Origin: Curtobacterium sp. MCBD17_013
GTDB lineage: Bacteria > Actinomycetota > Actinomycetes > Actinomycetales > Microbacteriaceae
Assembly (NCBI RefSeq): GCF_003234565.1
Contig: NZ_QKTU01000006.1
Location: 1 to 64,000 of the forward strand
Length of the DNA stretch: 64,000 nucleotides
Reading direction: 5' to 3'
The notes under the pieces were generated by a model that saw nothing but the letters and a program-made list of their open reading frames with translations, ran no database searches and had not been told where the DNA came from. Positions 45,484-52,292 of the stretch are shown one piece after another (position 1 is the stretch's first letter; the number at the start of each line of letters is the position of its first letter). Made by a program: the position numbers and the translations under genes.

Positions 45484-46137
45484 ATGGGGACGAACGACAC
45501 CACCAGCGCTGGCGCTTCCGCGCAGCGTGAATACGACCGGCGACGGGCGCGCGACGAGGCCAAGATCCGCGAGACGTGGGGCGAGGGACGCCTCGGCACG
45601 ATGGCGGTCGCGCTCTCGAGCGAACGCCAGAGCACTGTCGCGTGGAAGTCTGGCGCTGTCGGGGAAGCTGTTGTCGGCCGCACGCTCGATGCGATCGCCT
45701 CGGACGACCTCGTCGTGCTGCACGACCGCCGCATCCCCCGCTCCCGGGCGAACATCGACCACATCGCAGTCACGCGCTCCGGCGTTTGGGTCGTCGACGC
45801 CAAGCGCTACCGCGACAAGCGCCCGTCGCTACGTGTCGAAGGCGGGCTGTTCCGGCCGCGGGTGGAGAAGCTCATGGTCGGTGGCGACCGCACCAGACTC
45901 GTCGACAGCGTGCTCCACCAGATGCAACTCGTGCGAGAGCTCATCGACCCGGTCCCCGTGTCCGGTGCACTCTGCTTCGTCGACGCGGACTGGCCACTCA
46001 TCGGAGGCTCCTTCAGCACCCGCGGCGTCGAGGTCTGCTGGCCGAAGAAGCTCGCGAAGCGGCTCATCTCGCTCGACGGGCAGGTCGACGTCGCCGCCAC
46101 CGCCGCAGCCATCGGCCAGCGCTTCCTGCCTGCCTGA
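45484..46137 (+). CDS. NERD domain protein (nuclease-related)
   Basis: 217 residues from ATG 45484. The NERD core is clear: AVGEAVVGRTLDAI, VVLHDRRIPRSRANIDHIAV and GVWVVDAKRYR, which carry the Glu, Asp and Asp/x-Lys residues of the predicted nuclease active site (IDH ... VDAK). NERD domains are related to restriction-like nucleases and are often associated with DNA processing or stress. The first 55 residues are charged and helical. A palindromic repeat array begins 24 bases after the stop. Confidence 0.8.
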   Translation: MGTNDTTSAGASAQREYDRRRARDEAKIRETWGEGRLGTMAVALSSERQSTVAWKSGAVGEAVVGRTLDAIASDDLVVLHDRRIPRSRANIDHIAVTRSGVWVVDAKRYRDKRPSLRVEGGLFRPRVEKLMVGGDRTRLVDSVLHQMQLVRELIDPVPVSGALCFVDADWPLIGGSFSTRGVEVCWPKKLAKRLISLDGQVDVAATAAAIGQRFLPA

Positions 46138-46161
46138 CCCGGGAGGTCGCCGCCACGTCCA

Positions 46162-46316
46162 CTGTGGCGGCATCCCGCCTGTTGTTGACACTTGTCGCGG
46201 CCTAGTGTCAACAACGGCACCGCTGTTGCCACTTTCCCCCGATGCACGTCAACAGCGTCGCCGCTATTGCCACGTTTCCCGGATACGTGTCAACAACGAC
46301 ACCGCCGTTGACGGCG
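46162..46316. repeat. array of four 32-bp palindromes at exact 41-bp period (locus B)
   Basis: Units start at 46162, 46203, 46244 and 46285, each 32 bp with 9-bp spacers (GTCGCGGCC, TCCCCCGAT, TTCCCGGAT). Unit B1 has arms AGTGTCAACAACGG and CCGCTGTTGCCACTT; B2 and B3 follow the same pattern, B0 shares mainly the right half (GTTGTTGACACTT). The unit and period match locus A at 31698-31770. Palindrome form plus constant period suggests either binding sites for one protein on one DNA face or a small mobile repeat. Confidence 0.8.
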
Positions 46317-46372
46317 CACCTGAGCGAGGCCGACCTCGCCCCGCGATCGAGCAGGACCCGCCCGCTTGGCTC

Positions 46373-46660
46373 GTGCAGTCACGGGCGAACCGCATCGGTG
46401 CGAAGAAGGTCTGGGTGCACCTCGAGTGCGCGGTGTGCGGGTACTCCGAAGCAGCACGGTCGAAGAGAAGGTGGCCGACTTGGGACCTCCTGGTCTGTGA
46501 CCACCACCTTCCCGACGAAGCGCCGGCACCCGCTCCGGGATCCACGCGCAGCGAGGTTTACGGCATCGGCAGCAGGTTCATCGCGCTCGTCGACGGGTGG
46601 GGCTGCCCCGACCGAGTCGGCGGGCCCGGAGCGTGTCGCGTGACCAGGGCCCCCTCCTGA
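46373..46660 (+). CDS. hypothetical zinc-ribbon-like protein
   Basis: 95 residues from GTG 46373 (the start is uncertain). The central part, VWVHLECAVCGYSEAARS, gives a CxxC pair, and DLLVCDHHLPDE gives a second potential metal site. A Gly/Trp-rich tail ends in a further Cys. Unknown function. It follows the palindrome array by 56 bases and could be controlled by it. Confidence 0.45.
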   Translation: MQSRANRIGAKKVWVHLECAVCGYSEAARSKRRWPTWDLLVCDHHLPDEAPAPAPGSTRSEVYGIGSRFIALVDGWGCPDRVGGPGACRVTRAPS

Positions 46661-46682
46661 CAGCAGGCGACTCTGGCGGTGC

Positions 46683-47405
46683 TCATTGCGATAGCTCGCG
46701 GTCGAGACGATCGAGGAGACTTTCGAGGGAGACCTCGAACTCCTCGTCGCTCCGGTCCTCGCTGAGCAACGCCCGGAGTCGACGGACTTCCGGCGCGGCG
46801 TCCAACGACATCGATCCATCTCCCTCGGGGACCGAGGCGCCTCCTTCGTCGAGGGGTTCCTCAGCGGGCCCTGCTTCGGCTCCGCGGACGACGGACTGCA
46901 GCAGCAGCTGCCCGAGCAGGAAACTGCTGAAGGCGCGGTAGGCGTTGACGGCCTGCGCATCGGTGAAACCGTTCCTGGTGAGCGCGGTGAGGAACGTGTT
47001 GACGACCTCGATGCTCCGGAGCGGCGGACGCAGCCACGGTGCTGCCGGGTGGCGTGTGGCCACGAGCGGGAACGCCTTCGGGTGGCTGTCGGCGATCCGT
47101 CGTACCTCGTGCGCGACCGTCTGCAGGAAGACCTGCCAGTGCTCCCCCTGCGCTTCCTCGAGCTGCGAGGTCAGTTCGCCCATCAGTGACGCGACGACCC
47201 CCTCGAGGAGGTCCTCTTTCCCGTGGACGTACCGGTAGAGGGACATCGCCTCGACACCGAGTTCCTGCGCGAGGGATCGCATCGACAGGCCCTGCGTGCC
47301 GGACCGGTCGATCTGCGCGAGCGCGGTCTCGACCACGAGGTCGCGACTGAGCCTCAGCGCTCCCGATCCTGATCGGTTCGTCCTCGGATGCTCCGCCACG
47401 GACAC
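46683..47405 (-). CDS. TetR/AcrR family regulator
   Basis: 240 residues from GTG 47405. The HTH region is VETALAQIDRSGTQGLSMRS then LAQELGVEAMSLYRYVHGKEDLL. The rest is the TetR_C_1-type ligand domain (WLRPPLRSIEVVNTFLTALT). It is divergent from the PRC-barrel gene; the gap holds a twin palindrome (47480-47518) that is a very good operator candidate, so it probably represses itself and the divergent gene. Confidence 0.87.
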   Translation of the reverse strand: MSVAEHPRTNRSGSGALRLSRDLVVETALAQIDRSGTQGLSMRSLAQELGVEAMSLYRYVHGKEDLLEGVVASLMGELTSQLEEAQGEHWQVFLQTVAHEVRRIADSHPKAFPLVATRHPAAPWLRPPLRSIEVVNTFLTALTRNGFTDAQAVNAYRAFSSFLLGQLLLQSVVRGAEAGPAEEPLDEGGASVPEGDGSMSLDAAPEVRRLRALLSEDRSDEEFEVSLESLLDRLDRELSQ

Positions 47406-47479
47406 GCCTCCCTGCTGGTTCGCGATCCCGCGCCTGCCGGCACCGGGAGGCGCGGACCGGCCCCCGTGACGTTACCCGC

Positions 47480-47518
47480 GCTTACGGCGTAAGTTCCGAC
47501 ATGACTTACGCCGTAAGC
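47480..47518. promoter_or_regulatory. twin palindromic operator for the TetR gene
   Basis: CTTACGGCGTAAG at 47481-47493 and CTTACGCCGTAAG at 47505-47517 are each palindromic, and together with flanking G/C form a 14-bp inverted repeat with an 11-base centre. Centre-to-centre spacing is 24 bp, suited to two TetR dimers. Confidence 0.75.
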
Positions 47519-47600
47519 CGGACGAGCGTGCCCGGTGCGCGCACCTCGAGACGCGCCGCATCGGCGCTCGGACGACGACGCCGCTGAGAAGGAGAAGTAC

Positions 47601-48014
47601 GTGATCGACAACAGCGGCATCAACGAGCTCACCGGCGCCGACGTTCGCGGGGCCGACGACGCGAACGCCGGAACGGTCGGCCAGGTCTCCGTCGACAACG
47701 AGACGCAGCGCGCCGCGATGGTCACCACTCGCACGGGCGCGTTCGGCTCCTCCGAATCCTTCCCGCGCCTGGACGACGCGCACTTCGAGGGCGGCGTCCT
47801 CCGGGCGGGGTACGAGAAGCCGTCTGTGAAGGACGCGCCGCGCATCGCAGCGGCAGAGCGAGGCAACGCTCCGCGGAGCCCGCGGCGCTCACGAGATGCA
47901 GCTCCTCAGGGCCAGACACGGATGCTGTGCGGCATGGCACTGCAGCACATGCTCATCGTGTGCTGCCGCTCCGTCTGGCGCGATCACCACACGCAAAGAG
48001 GGAATGTCAGATGA
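47601..48014 (+). CDS. PRC-barrel domain protein with replaced C-terminus
   Basis: 137 residues from GTG 47601, with AAGGAG at about 47590. Residues 1-85 are a PRC-barrel stress-type domain: NELTGADVRGADDANAGTVG, VDNETQRAAMVTTRTGAFG, and YEKPSVKDAPRIA. After this point the sequence becomes Arg/Ser/His-rich and unlike the acidic C-terminus expected for such proteins, so the gene is probably truncated or frameshifted and its end run together with other sequence. Expression is likely controlled by the TetR operator upstream. Confidence 0.6.
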   Translation: MIDNSGINELTGADVRGADDANAGTVGQVSVDNETQRAAMVTTRTGAFGSSESFPRLDDAHFEGGVLRAGYEKPSVKDAPRIAAAERGNAPRSPRRSRDAAPQGQTRMLCGMALQHMLIVCCRSVWRDHHTQRGNVR

Positions 48015-48238
48015 AGTTGGGGAACTCGGAACTCGATGCCTTGCGGCGGTCACCGCGGGAGTGGCGACGCCGAGGGCTGACGCCTCCGAGCGAACTCGCG
48101 GCGATGATCGAAGCTCGGCTCCGCGAGGACAGCTCGACCACCGTCAGTCCGCAAGCCGCAGACGCGATCGAAGACCGCAGCGAGTACGTACCGCCCTTCG
48201 GTGACATGGGGCCGAAGTACGCCGACTTCTTCAGGTGA
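48011..48238 (+). CDS. hypothetical small protein
   Basis: 75 residues from ATG 48011, which overlaps the preceding stop (ATGA) and follows GAGGGAATG. The sequence KLGNSELDALRRSPREWRRR and VPPFGDMGPKYADFF is protein-like, but no family is recognised. Possible remnant of a regulator. Confidence 0.4.
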   Translation: MKLGNSELDALRRSPREWRRRGLTPPSELAAMIEARLREDSSTTVSPQAADAIEDRSEYVPPFGDMGPKYADFFR

Positions 48239-48728
48239 ACGACAACCTCAGCGGGAACACCAGCAGGCGGGGTCGGTCGCGCCGGTCGCTCGATGGCGAA
48301 CGCCAAAGAATGCAGGGCATGACCACCAACAGTGGGAGCCACGCGCCGTTCCGATGAGGAGCAAGCAGAAGATCGAACACTGCCAGCAGGATGAGGATCG
48401 TCGAGACCGTGGGCGCCAACCAGAGAAAGCTCCCGGCCGAGGCCGAGAGCTTTACTGGAGATCGGACTGCAGATCGATCACACTGACGGGTCCTTTGCAG
48501 CTCTCGGGGACCCGCGCGGTTGGGCGGACGCAGGCACCCCGGCTCGGCCTCGCTGGCTGGGTTTCCCCTGGGCCGGCTTCGATTTTCCCACTTTTTCGGG
48601 TAAACCCTGATCAGGAGGGGCTTCGGACTAGACGTCGAACAGCTGCTCGGCGCCGGCCCGGATCGACGCGAGGCGCTTCGAGACCGCGCCTGCCGTCCGC
48701 AGTGGTCGTGTTCAGGAGTGTGACGCCG
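48239..48728. other. degenerate region with gene fragments, left edge of the linaridin cluster
   Basis: No complete gene. A minus-strand tail at about 48627-48690 reads AVSKRLASIRAGAEQLFDV-stop, the end of a lost gene. A minus-strand frame at 48231-48419 (TTG start) codes a hydrophobic peptide (TVSTILILLAVFDLLLAP) but has no ribosome site. A low-GC string GATTTTCCCACTTTTTC at 48582-48598 resembles an IS end. Decay here suggests past insertion. Confidence 0.4.
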
Positions 48729-49307
48729 TCACCCTCGCCGATCTGCGATCGCTTGGTTCGCGAGCGCCAGCGCACCGGGGAGGTTGAAACCGCTCGAGGT
48801 GGTCGACCGGTCAGTCACTCGAGGAGTCTCGATGCGCGGGGCGAACGACACATTCGGACGCTTGCGCAGGACCTCAAGCCAGTGTTCGATGACCTCGTTC
48901 TCAGCGGGGAAGACGTCGGCGAATATGATGGGTAAATCAGTAATCTGCAGCATCATGTGGGCTGGCGAATCAGCGCGTCCTTGAGCTAAGCGCATCACGG
49001 TGTCGAGCGTCGCGGGGAACACCACGAAGCACTCCGAGGTACCGCTCTGTCCGTCCCGCCAGGAGTGCGGGACGGACGGCTCGTCCCAGTCGTCGAGCCA
49101 GACCTGGCCGTTGGCGAGGGCTCGGAGCGCATTGACCGACACGAACGCCGTCGCGCGGGTCGAGACCGACAGGTTCACCACGACGTCCGGGGTGGTGAAG
49201 CGCAGCCAGTTGACCCACCAGGGCACGAGCGAGGCTGAGATCGAGCCCGACACGTGCAGGTGCAGCTCGTGGCCTGCGAAGGGCGTTAGCGACGACTGCG
49301 TGGTCAA
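48729..49307 (-). CDS. cypD: HFCD flavoprotein decarboxylase, CypD-like (linaridin)
   Basis: 192 residues. The TTG at 49307 overlaps the upstream stop (TTGA), the coupling style seen elsewhere here; no ATG fits. The chain has the layout of the EpiD/PPC decarboxylase family: HELHLHVSGSISASLVPWW (FMN region), VVNLSVSTRATAFVSVNALRA, the PATLDTVMRLAQGRADSP motif, and LPIIFADVFPAENEV in place of the PxMN segment. In cypemycin, CypD oxidatively decarboxylates the C-terminal cysteine to form the aminovinyl-cysteine ring. The precursor here ends in CLIC, so the same reaction is expected. Confidence 0.8.
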   Translation of the reverse strand: MTTQSSLTPFAGHELHLHVSGSISASLVPWWVNWLRFTTPDVVVNLSVSTRATAFVSVNALRALANGQVWLDDWDEPSVPHSWRDGQSGTSECFVVFPATLDTVMRLAQGRADSPAHMMLQITDLPIIFADVFPAENEVIEHWLEVLRKRPNVSFAPRIETPRVTDRSTTSSGFNLPGALALANQAIADRRG

Positions 49308-49879
49308 TTGCGCTCCCCAGTCGTGACGCGCCCCTCTGGCCTGATGTGTTCCCACTCGGAGACCAGGATCGGCTGTACCCGCTGGTCGTCGACTGCGGAA
49401 GGGAAGAAATTGACGAGCAGGAACTGGAAGCGCTCGTCCGTGCGTGAGGGGAGGAGACCGCGCGCGGCATCGGTGACGAGTTCGTACGGCGTGCTCGACG
49501 TGATCCAATCGAACCGCGAGTAGTTGGCCTTCATCACCGACAGCTGTTGCATGGCGTCGAAGAGCGCCTTCGGCCCGCGGCTCCGCGGGTGGAAGACGAC
49601 GTTCGCGATGTGGTGACCGATTGTCGGCGTGATGTCCTGCCACTGGGAAGGTGTCCCCGTCGTGTCACCGTCGCCAGTCCGGACGAGGAGGTGGACGTTC
49701 TGCACGCCGGGGTTCGGTGCGAAGAACCGCCAGCCGGGCAGCGTCCATCCACCGACGTACCGCCGGAGGTCGAGGTTGAACGAGTCCGGAGTGTTGAACA
49801 AAGTCGTCGCGATGAGGTGCGCGGTGAGCGCGCCGGCGGCCACCGCACCGATCGCTCGGCGAACTCTACGCAGCCGCAT
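49304..49879 (-). CDS. cypL: CypL-like linaridin maturation protein
   Basis: 191 residues from ATG 49879, overlapping the CypH-like gene by 14 bases and the CypD-like gene by 4. It has one N-terminal hydrophobic segment (AIGAVAAGALTAHLIATTLF) and then a soluble part with GGWTLPGWRFFAPNPGVQN and RTGDGDTTGTPSQWQDITP. The WRFFAPNPG type motif and size match the short partner (CypL/LinL) coupled to CypH in linaridin clusters. CypH and CypL are implicated in threonine/serine dehydration and epimerisation; the division of labour is not established. Confidence 0.7.
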   Translation of the reverse strand: MRLRRVRRAIGAVAAGALTAHLIATTLFNTPDSFNLDLRRYVGGWTLPGWRFFAPNPGVQNVHLLVRTGDGDTTGTPSQWQDITPTIGHHIANVVFHPRSRGPKALFDAMQQLSVMKANYSRFDWITSSTPYELVTDAARGLLPSRTDERFQFLLVNFFPSAVDDQRVQPILVSEWEHIRPEGRVTTGERN

Positions 49880-51638
49880 CAACGGCCTCCTCGACGACCT
49901 TTGCCACCTGTGCGGCGTTCTGACGGAACCCGATGACGGACCGGTGCGATGAGTCCGCGACGAGTCGGTGTGCCGCGCCGAGCTTCCGGGCAAGTTCGGC
50001 CTGCTGTGCGGCGTTCTCCTGGGAGGCGACGAGATACCGATTCGGGATGCCCCGAAGGACCTCGAGCGCCCGATCCGTGTCGAACTCGAAGTACTCGCGG
50101 GTCGCGCGGTAGATGTTGCGCGGACTGAATACGAACTGCACGGTGCCCATCTGTTGGTCCGGTTCGTACCGGGACTGGCGGTCCACGGCGTGCGGGGCGA
50201 AGTTGTAGATGCCGGTGAGCGCGGCGAACATGCTGCGCAGCTGCGACTGCAGGAACGACCCGACCCGCTTGCGGTCTCGTCGGTCGGTCGCGAGGAGGTC
50301 GGGGTCAGTCCCGTCGACCACGACCGCTGATGTGATCCTCCGGCCGGCCACGTCACGGTCGGCGTAGCCGGCGAGCGCCAGCACACCAATCGAGTGGGAC
50401 ACCACGACGAGCGGACCGGACGACCCGGTTTGCCGAACGAGCGCGTCGACGGCGGTGTGCGGGTCCGCCGACGAGGTCGTCTGACCGTACCCGCGACGGT
50501 GGTAGGCGACGAGGTGAAAGTCGGAGCGGGCCATCGCGGACACCCAAGCCCAGGCGTCCAGCGGGTTGCCAAGGCCGGCTTCGAGGATCACCACGGGTGC
50601 CGTCGCGGGGTCGGTGCCGGCCGCCGTCGGCGGACTGTGCAGATATTCGACCTCGCCGTCACCGACCGGGAGCAGCGCCGTCCCCTTCAAGCCGCACCGC
50701 CGCTCGACGTCGATCGCCCGTTGTCCGGCCGCGTACGTGGCAGTCGTCGCGGTGATCGCGACGGCCGCCGTCAGGACGAGACGCTCGAGCCTGACGGAGG
50801 GCAGCGCATGCCGACCGACCACGTACTGGACCGCGCCATGCGAACCCGTGAAGCCCCAGATGAAGCGCGGAAGCTCCATGACCGCGGCGACGGCGACGTG
50901 GAAGCCCTTGACGCCGACGAGCAGGACGTTGCCCCACCGCTCGGGGACGACGTACACGATCGGAAACGCGATCTCCCAAACCGGCGTCGCCCAGGTCAGC
51001 GCCCGGGTCAGCCGCGGTCGCGACTTGAGGAACTTCGCCGCGGGACCGCTGCCGTACGCCTGGGTCTGGACGACCTCGCCGAGCGCATCGCCCTGCACCC
51101 AGCTCGACCCAAACAACTTCGCGAACCCGGAGACGAAGTAGCTCAGCCCGGCCTGCAGGTTCACGGCACGGAGGAACAGGTCGTCCGAGCGCTCGGCACC
51201 CGGGATGAGTGCGGAGACAGCCCGGTACTGCGTGATGACGGCGGTCATCTGGTCAGCGCCGTCCCGGCCGTACGGAGTGCGTACCTCGTTCAAGCGGTTG
51301 CATGCACCGATTACCGCCGAAGCGGCGATCTGCACGGGGCGACGGTTCCGGCCGAGCAGGAGCGCAACGGACGCCGCCAAGTTGACGGCGGCCAGCACCT
51401 TCGGGGTGGCAGGGGCGTCGAGGGCGGTCGCCAGGCGGTGCCGCAGCGTCCCGGGGACGGTGCCGCGCGCGGAAACGCCCCGGAGGAGCCCGTCGCGCCG
51501 GTAGAGGGGTCCGATCGTGAGCGCCTCGACCGAGCTGAGGATCTGGCCGACGGCGATCGGCGCCATGGTGGCGTTGATCGCACGTTGCCGTGGGTCGTTG
51601 ACGGATCGGCGGGGTGGACGGATGCGGTGCAGCAGCAA
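49866..51638 (-). CDS. cypH: CypH-like membrane/alpha-beta-hydrolase fusion (linaridin hallmark)
   Basis: 590 residues from ATG 51638. The N-terminal half (about 20-320) has several hydrophobic segments with the HTTM/DoxX-like elements FLRAVNLQAGLSYFVSGFAK and FGSSWVQGDALGE. The C-terminal half (about 345-590) is an alpha/beta hydrolase with HRRGYGQT and nucleophile elbow VVSHSIGVLAL (Ser near residue 415). This fusion is the hallmark LinH/CypH protein found only in linaridin clusters, where it is required for dehydration of the precursor. It lies 72 bases after the precursor gene, beyond a stable hairpin. Confidence 0.78.
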   Translation of the reverse strand: MLLHRIRPPRRSVNDPRQRAINATMAPIAVGQILSSVEALTIGPLYRRDGLLRGVSARGTVPGTLRHRLATALDAPATPKVLAAVNLAASVALLLGRNRRPVQIAASAVIGACNRLNEVRTPYGRDGADQMTAVITQYRAVSALIPGAERSDDLFLRAVNLQAGLSYFVSGFAKLFGSSWVQGDALGEVVQTQAYGSGPAAKFLKSRPRLTRALTWATPVWEIAFPIVYVVPERWGNVLLVGVKGFHVAVAAVMELPRFIWGFTGSHGAVQYVVGRHALPSVRLERLVLTAAVAITATTATYAAGQRAIDVERRCGLKGTALLPVGDGEVEYLHSPPTAAGTDPATAPVVILEAGLGNPLDAWAWVSAMARSDFHLVAYHRRGYGQTTSSADPHTAVDALVRQTGSSGPLVVVSHSIGVLALAGYADRDVAGRRITSAVVVDGTDPDLLATDRRDRKRVGSFLQSQLRSMFAALTGIYNFAPHAVDRQSRYEPDQQMGTVQFVFSPRNIYRATREYFEFDTDRALEVLRGIPNRYLVASQENAAQQAELARKLGAAHRLVADSSHRSVIGFRQNAAQVAKVVEEAVDAAA

Positions 51639-51674
51639 GACGTTGGCCTCCGGAGGGTGCGGACGAGGAGGGAA

Positions 51675-51702
51675 GCTCCCCGCTCGTCGCCGAGCGGGGA
51701 GC
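51675..51702 (-). terminator. hairpin between linaridin precursor and maturation genes
   Basis: GCTCCCCGCTCG (51675-51686) pairs perfectly with CGAGCGGGGAGC (51691-51702) with a 4-base loop, 8 bases past the precursor stop. Such hairpins after RiPP precursors commonly act as partial terminators or mRNA 3' stabilisers, so the peptide is made in excess of its enzymes. Confidence 0.65.
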
Positions 51703-51710
51703 CGCGAGTC

Positions 51711-51875
51711 CTAGCAGATGAGGCAGATGGTGCTGCCGGCGACCACGAACTCGGCCGCGGCGACGATCGTCGGGGTTGTCATGGCCGGGATGGAGGCATC
51801 GGCGCGTGCGCCTGCTTCTGCGGACGACAGCGCCGTGTTTGCGAACGCCTGGACTTCGAGGACTTCACTGTTCAT
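51711..51875 (-). CDS. cypA: class A linaridin precursor peptide (cypemycin-like)
   Basis: 54 residues from ATG 51875, with AAAGGGAA about 7 bases upstream. The leader has the FANTALSSAEAG element shared with cypemycin precursor CypA. The leader/core junction has the class A motif PxxxTP as PAMTTP (residues 30-35), so cleavage after Met32 would release a 22-residue core starting TTPTIVAAAEF and ending VVAGSTICLIC. CypA's core ends GSTICLVC. Expected modifications are Thr to dehydrobutyrine and an aminovinyl-cysteine ring between Cys51 and decarboxylated Cys54. The core differs from cypemycin at its N-terminus (Thr in place of Ala) and in its middle (TVAQFVI replaced by VAAAEFVV). Confidence 0.92.
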   Translation of the reverse strand: MNSEVLEVQAFANTALSSAEAGARADASIPAMTTPTIVAAAEFVVAGSTICLIC

Positions 51876-52292
51876 CGGATTCCCTTTCTCGTGTGCCGGA
51901 ACGGTCGTCCCGGCATGGTGCACCTCGTGAGGAGGTGGCAATGGGGCAGCGCCTCGCAGTCGGAGCATGCTGCGTGCGCGACCGGCATCCGGGCGCGCGG
52001 GAGGCACCGACGGGGAGCGTGCGGTGCGACGGGACGTCAGGCGTTGCGGCTCAACGCTCGGCGTGGCGGAGTGCGAGATGACGAGCACGCGCGGGTCCGA
52101 TCAGCGCGGCTGCAGTCGAGATCACTCGGTACTGAACATCACTCGAAGCCCCCGCTCGACATGTTTTCAGACGCCGGGCCCTGGACCGCCGTGGTCCACG
52201 AGCCTCGTGCCTTTGGCACCACTCCCCCTTGAAAGGGTGCCATGGCTGGCACGCTAACAGACGCAGAACGACCTGTCCACCACGGAGAACGG
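51876..52292. other. precursor promoter region and transporter terminator
   Basis: This 417-bp gap holds no gene. It must carry the promoter for the precursor and the maturation genes, read leftward. At its right end a TGGCACC/GGTGCCA hairpin (52214-52242) lies downstream of the ABC permease on the same strand. Confidence 0.5.
52214..52242 (-). terminator. hairpin after the ABC permease gene
   Basis: TGGCACC at 52214-52220 pairs with GGTGCCA at 52236-52242 (15-base loop). It separates the transporter/regulator genes from the precursor transcript. Confidence 0.45.

Noticed and set aside
31698-46316. CRISPR array reading of the 41-bp periodic repeats
   Set aside because: Spacers are only 9 bp, repeats diverge between units and are palindromic over their full length, and no cas genes are present.
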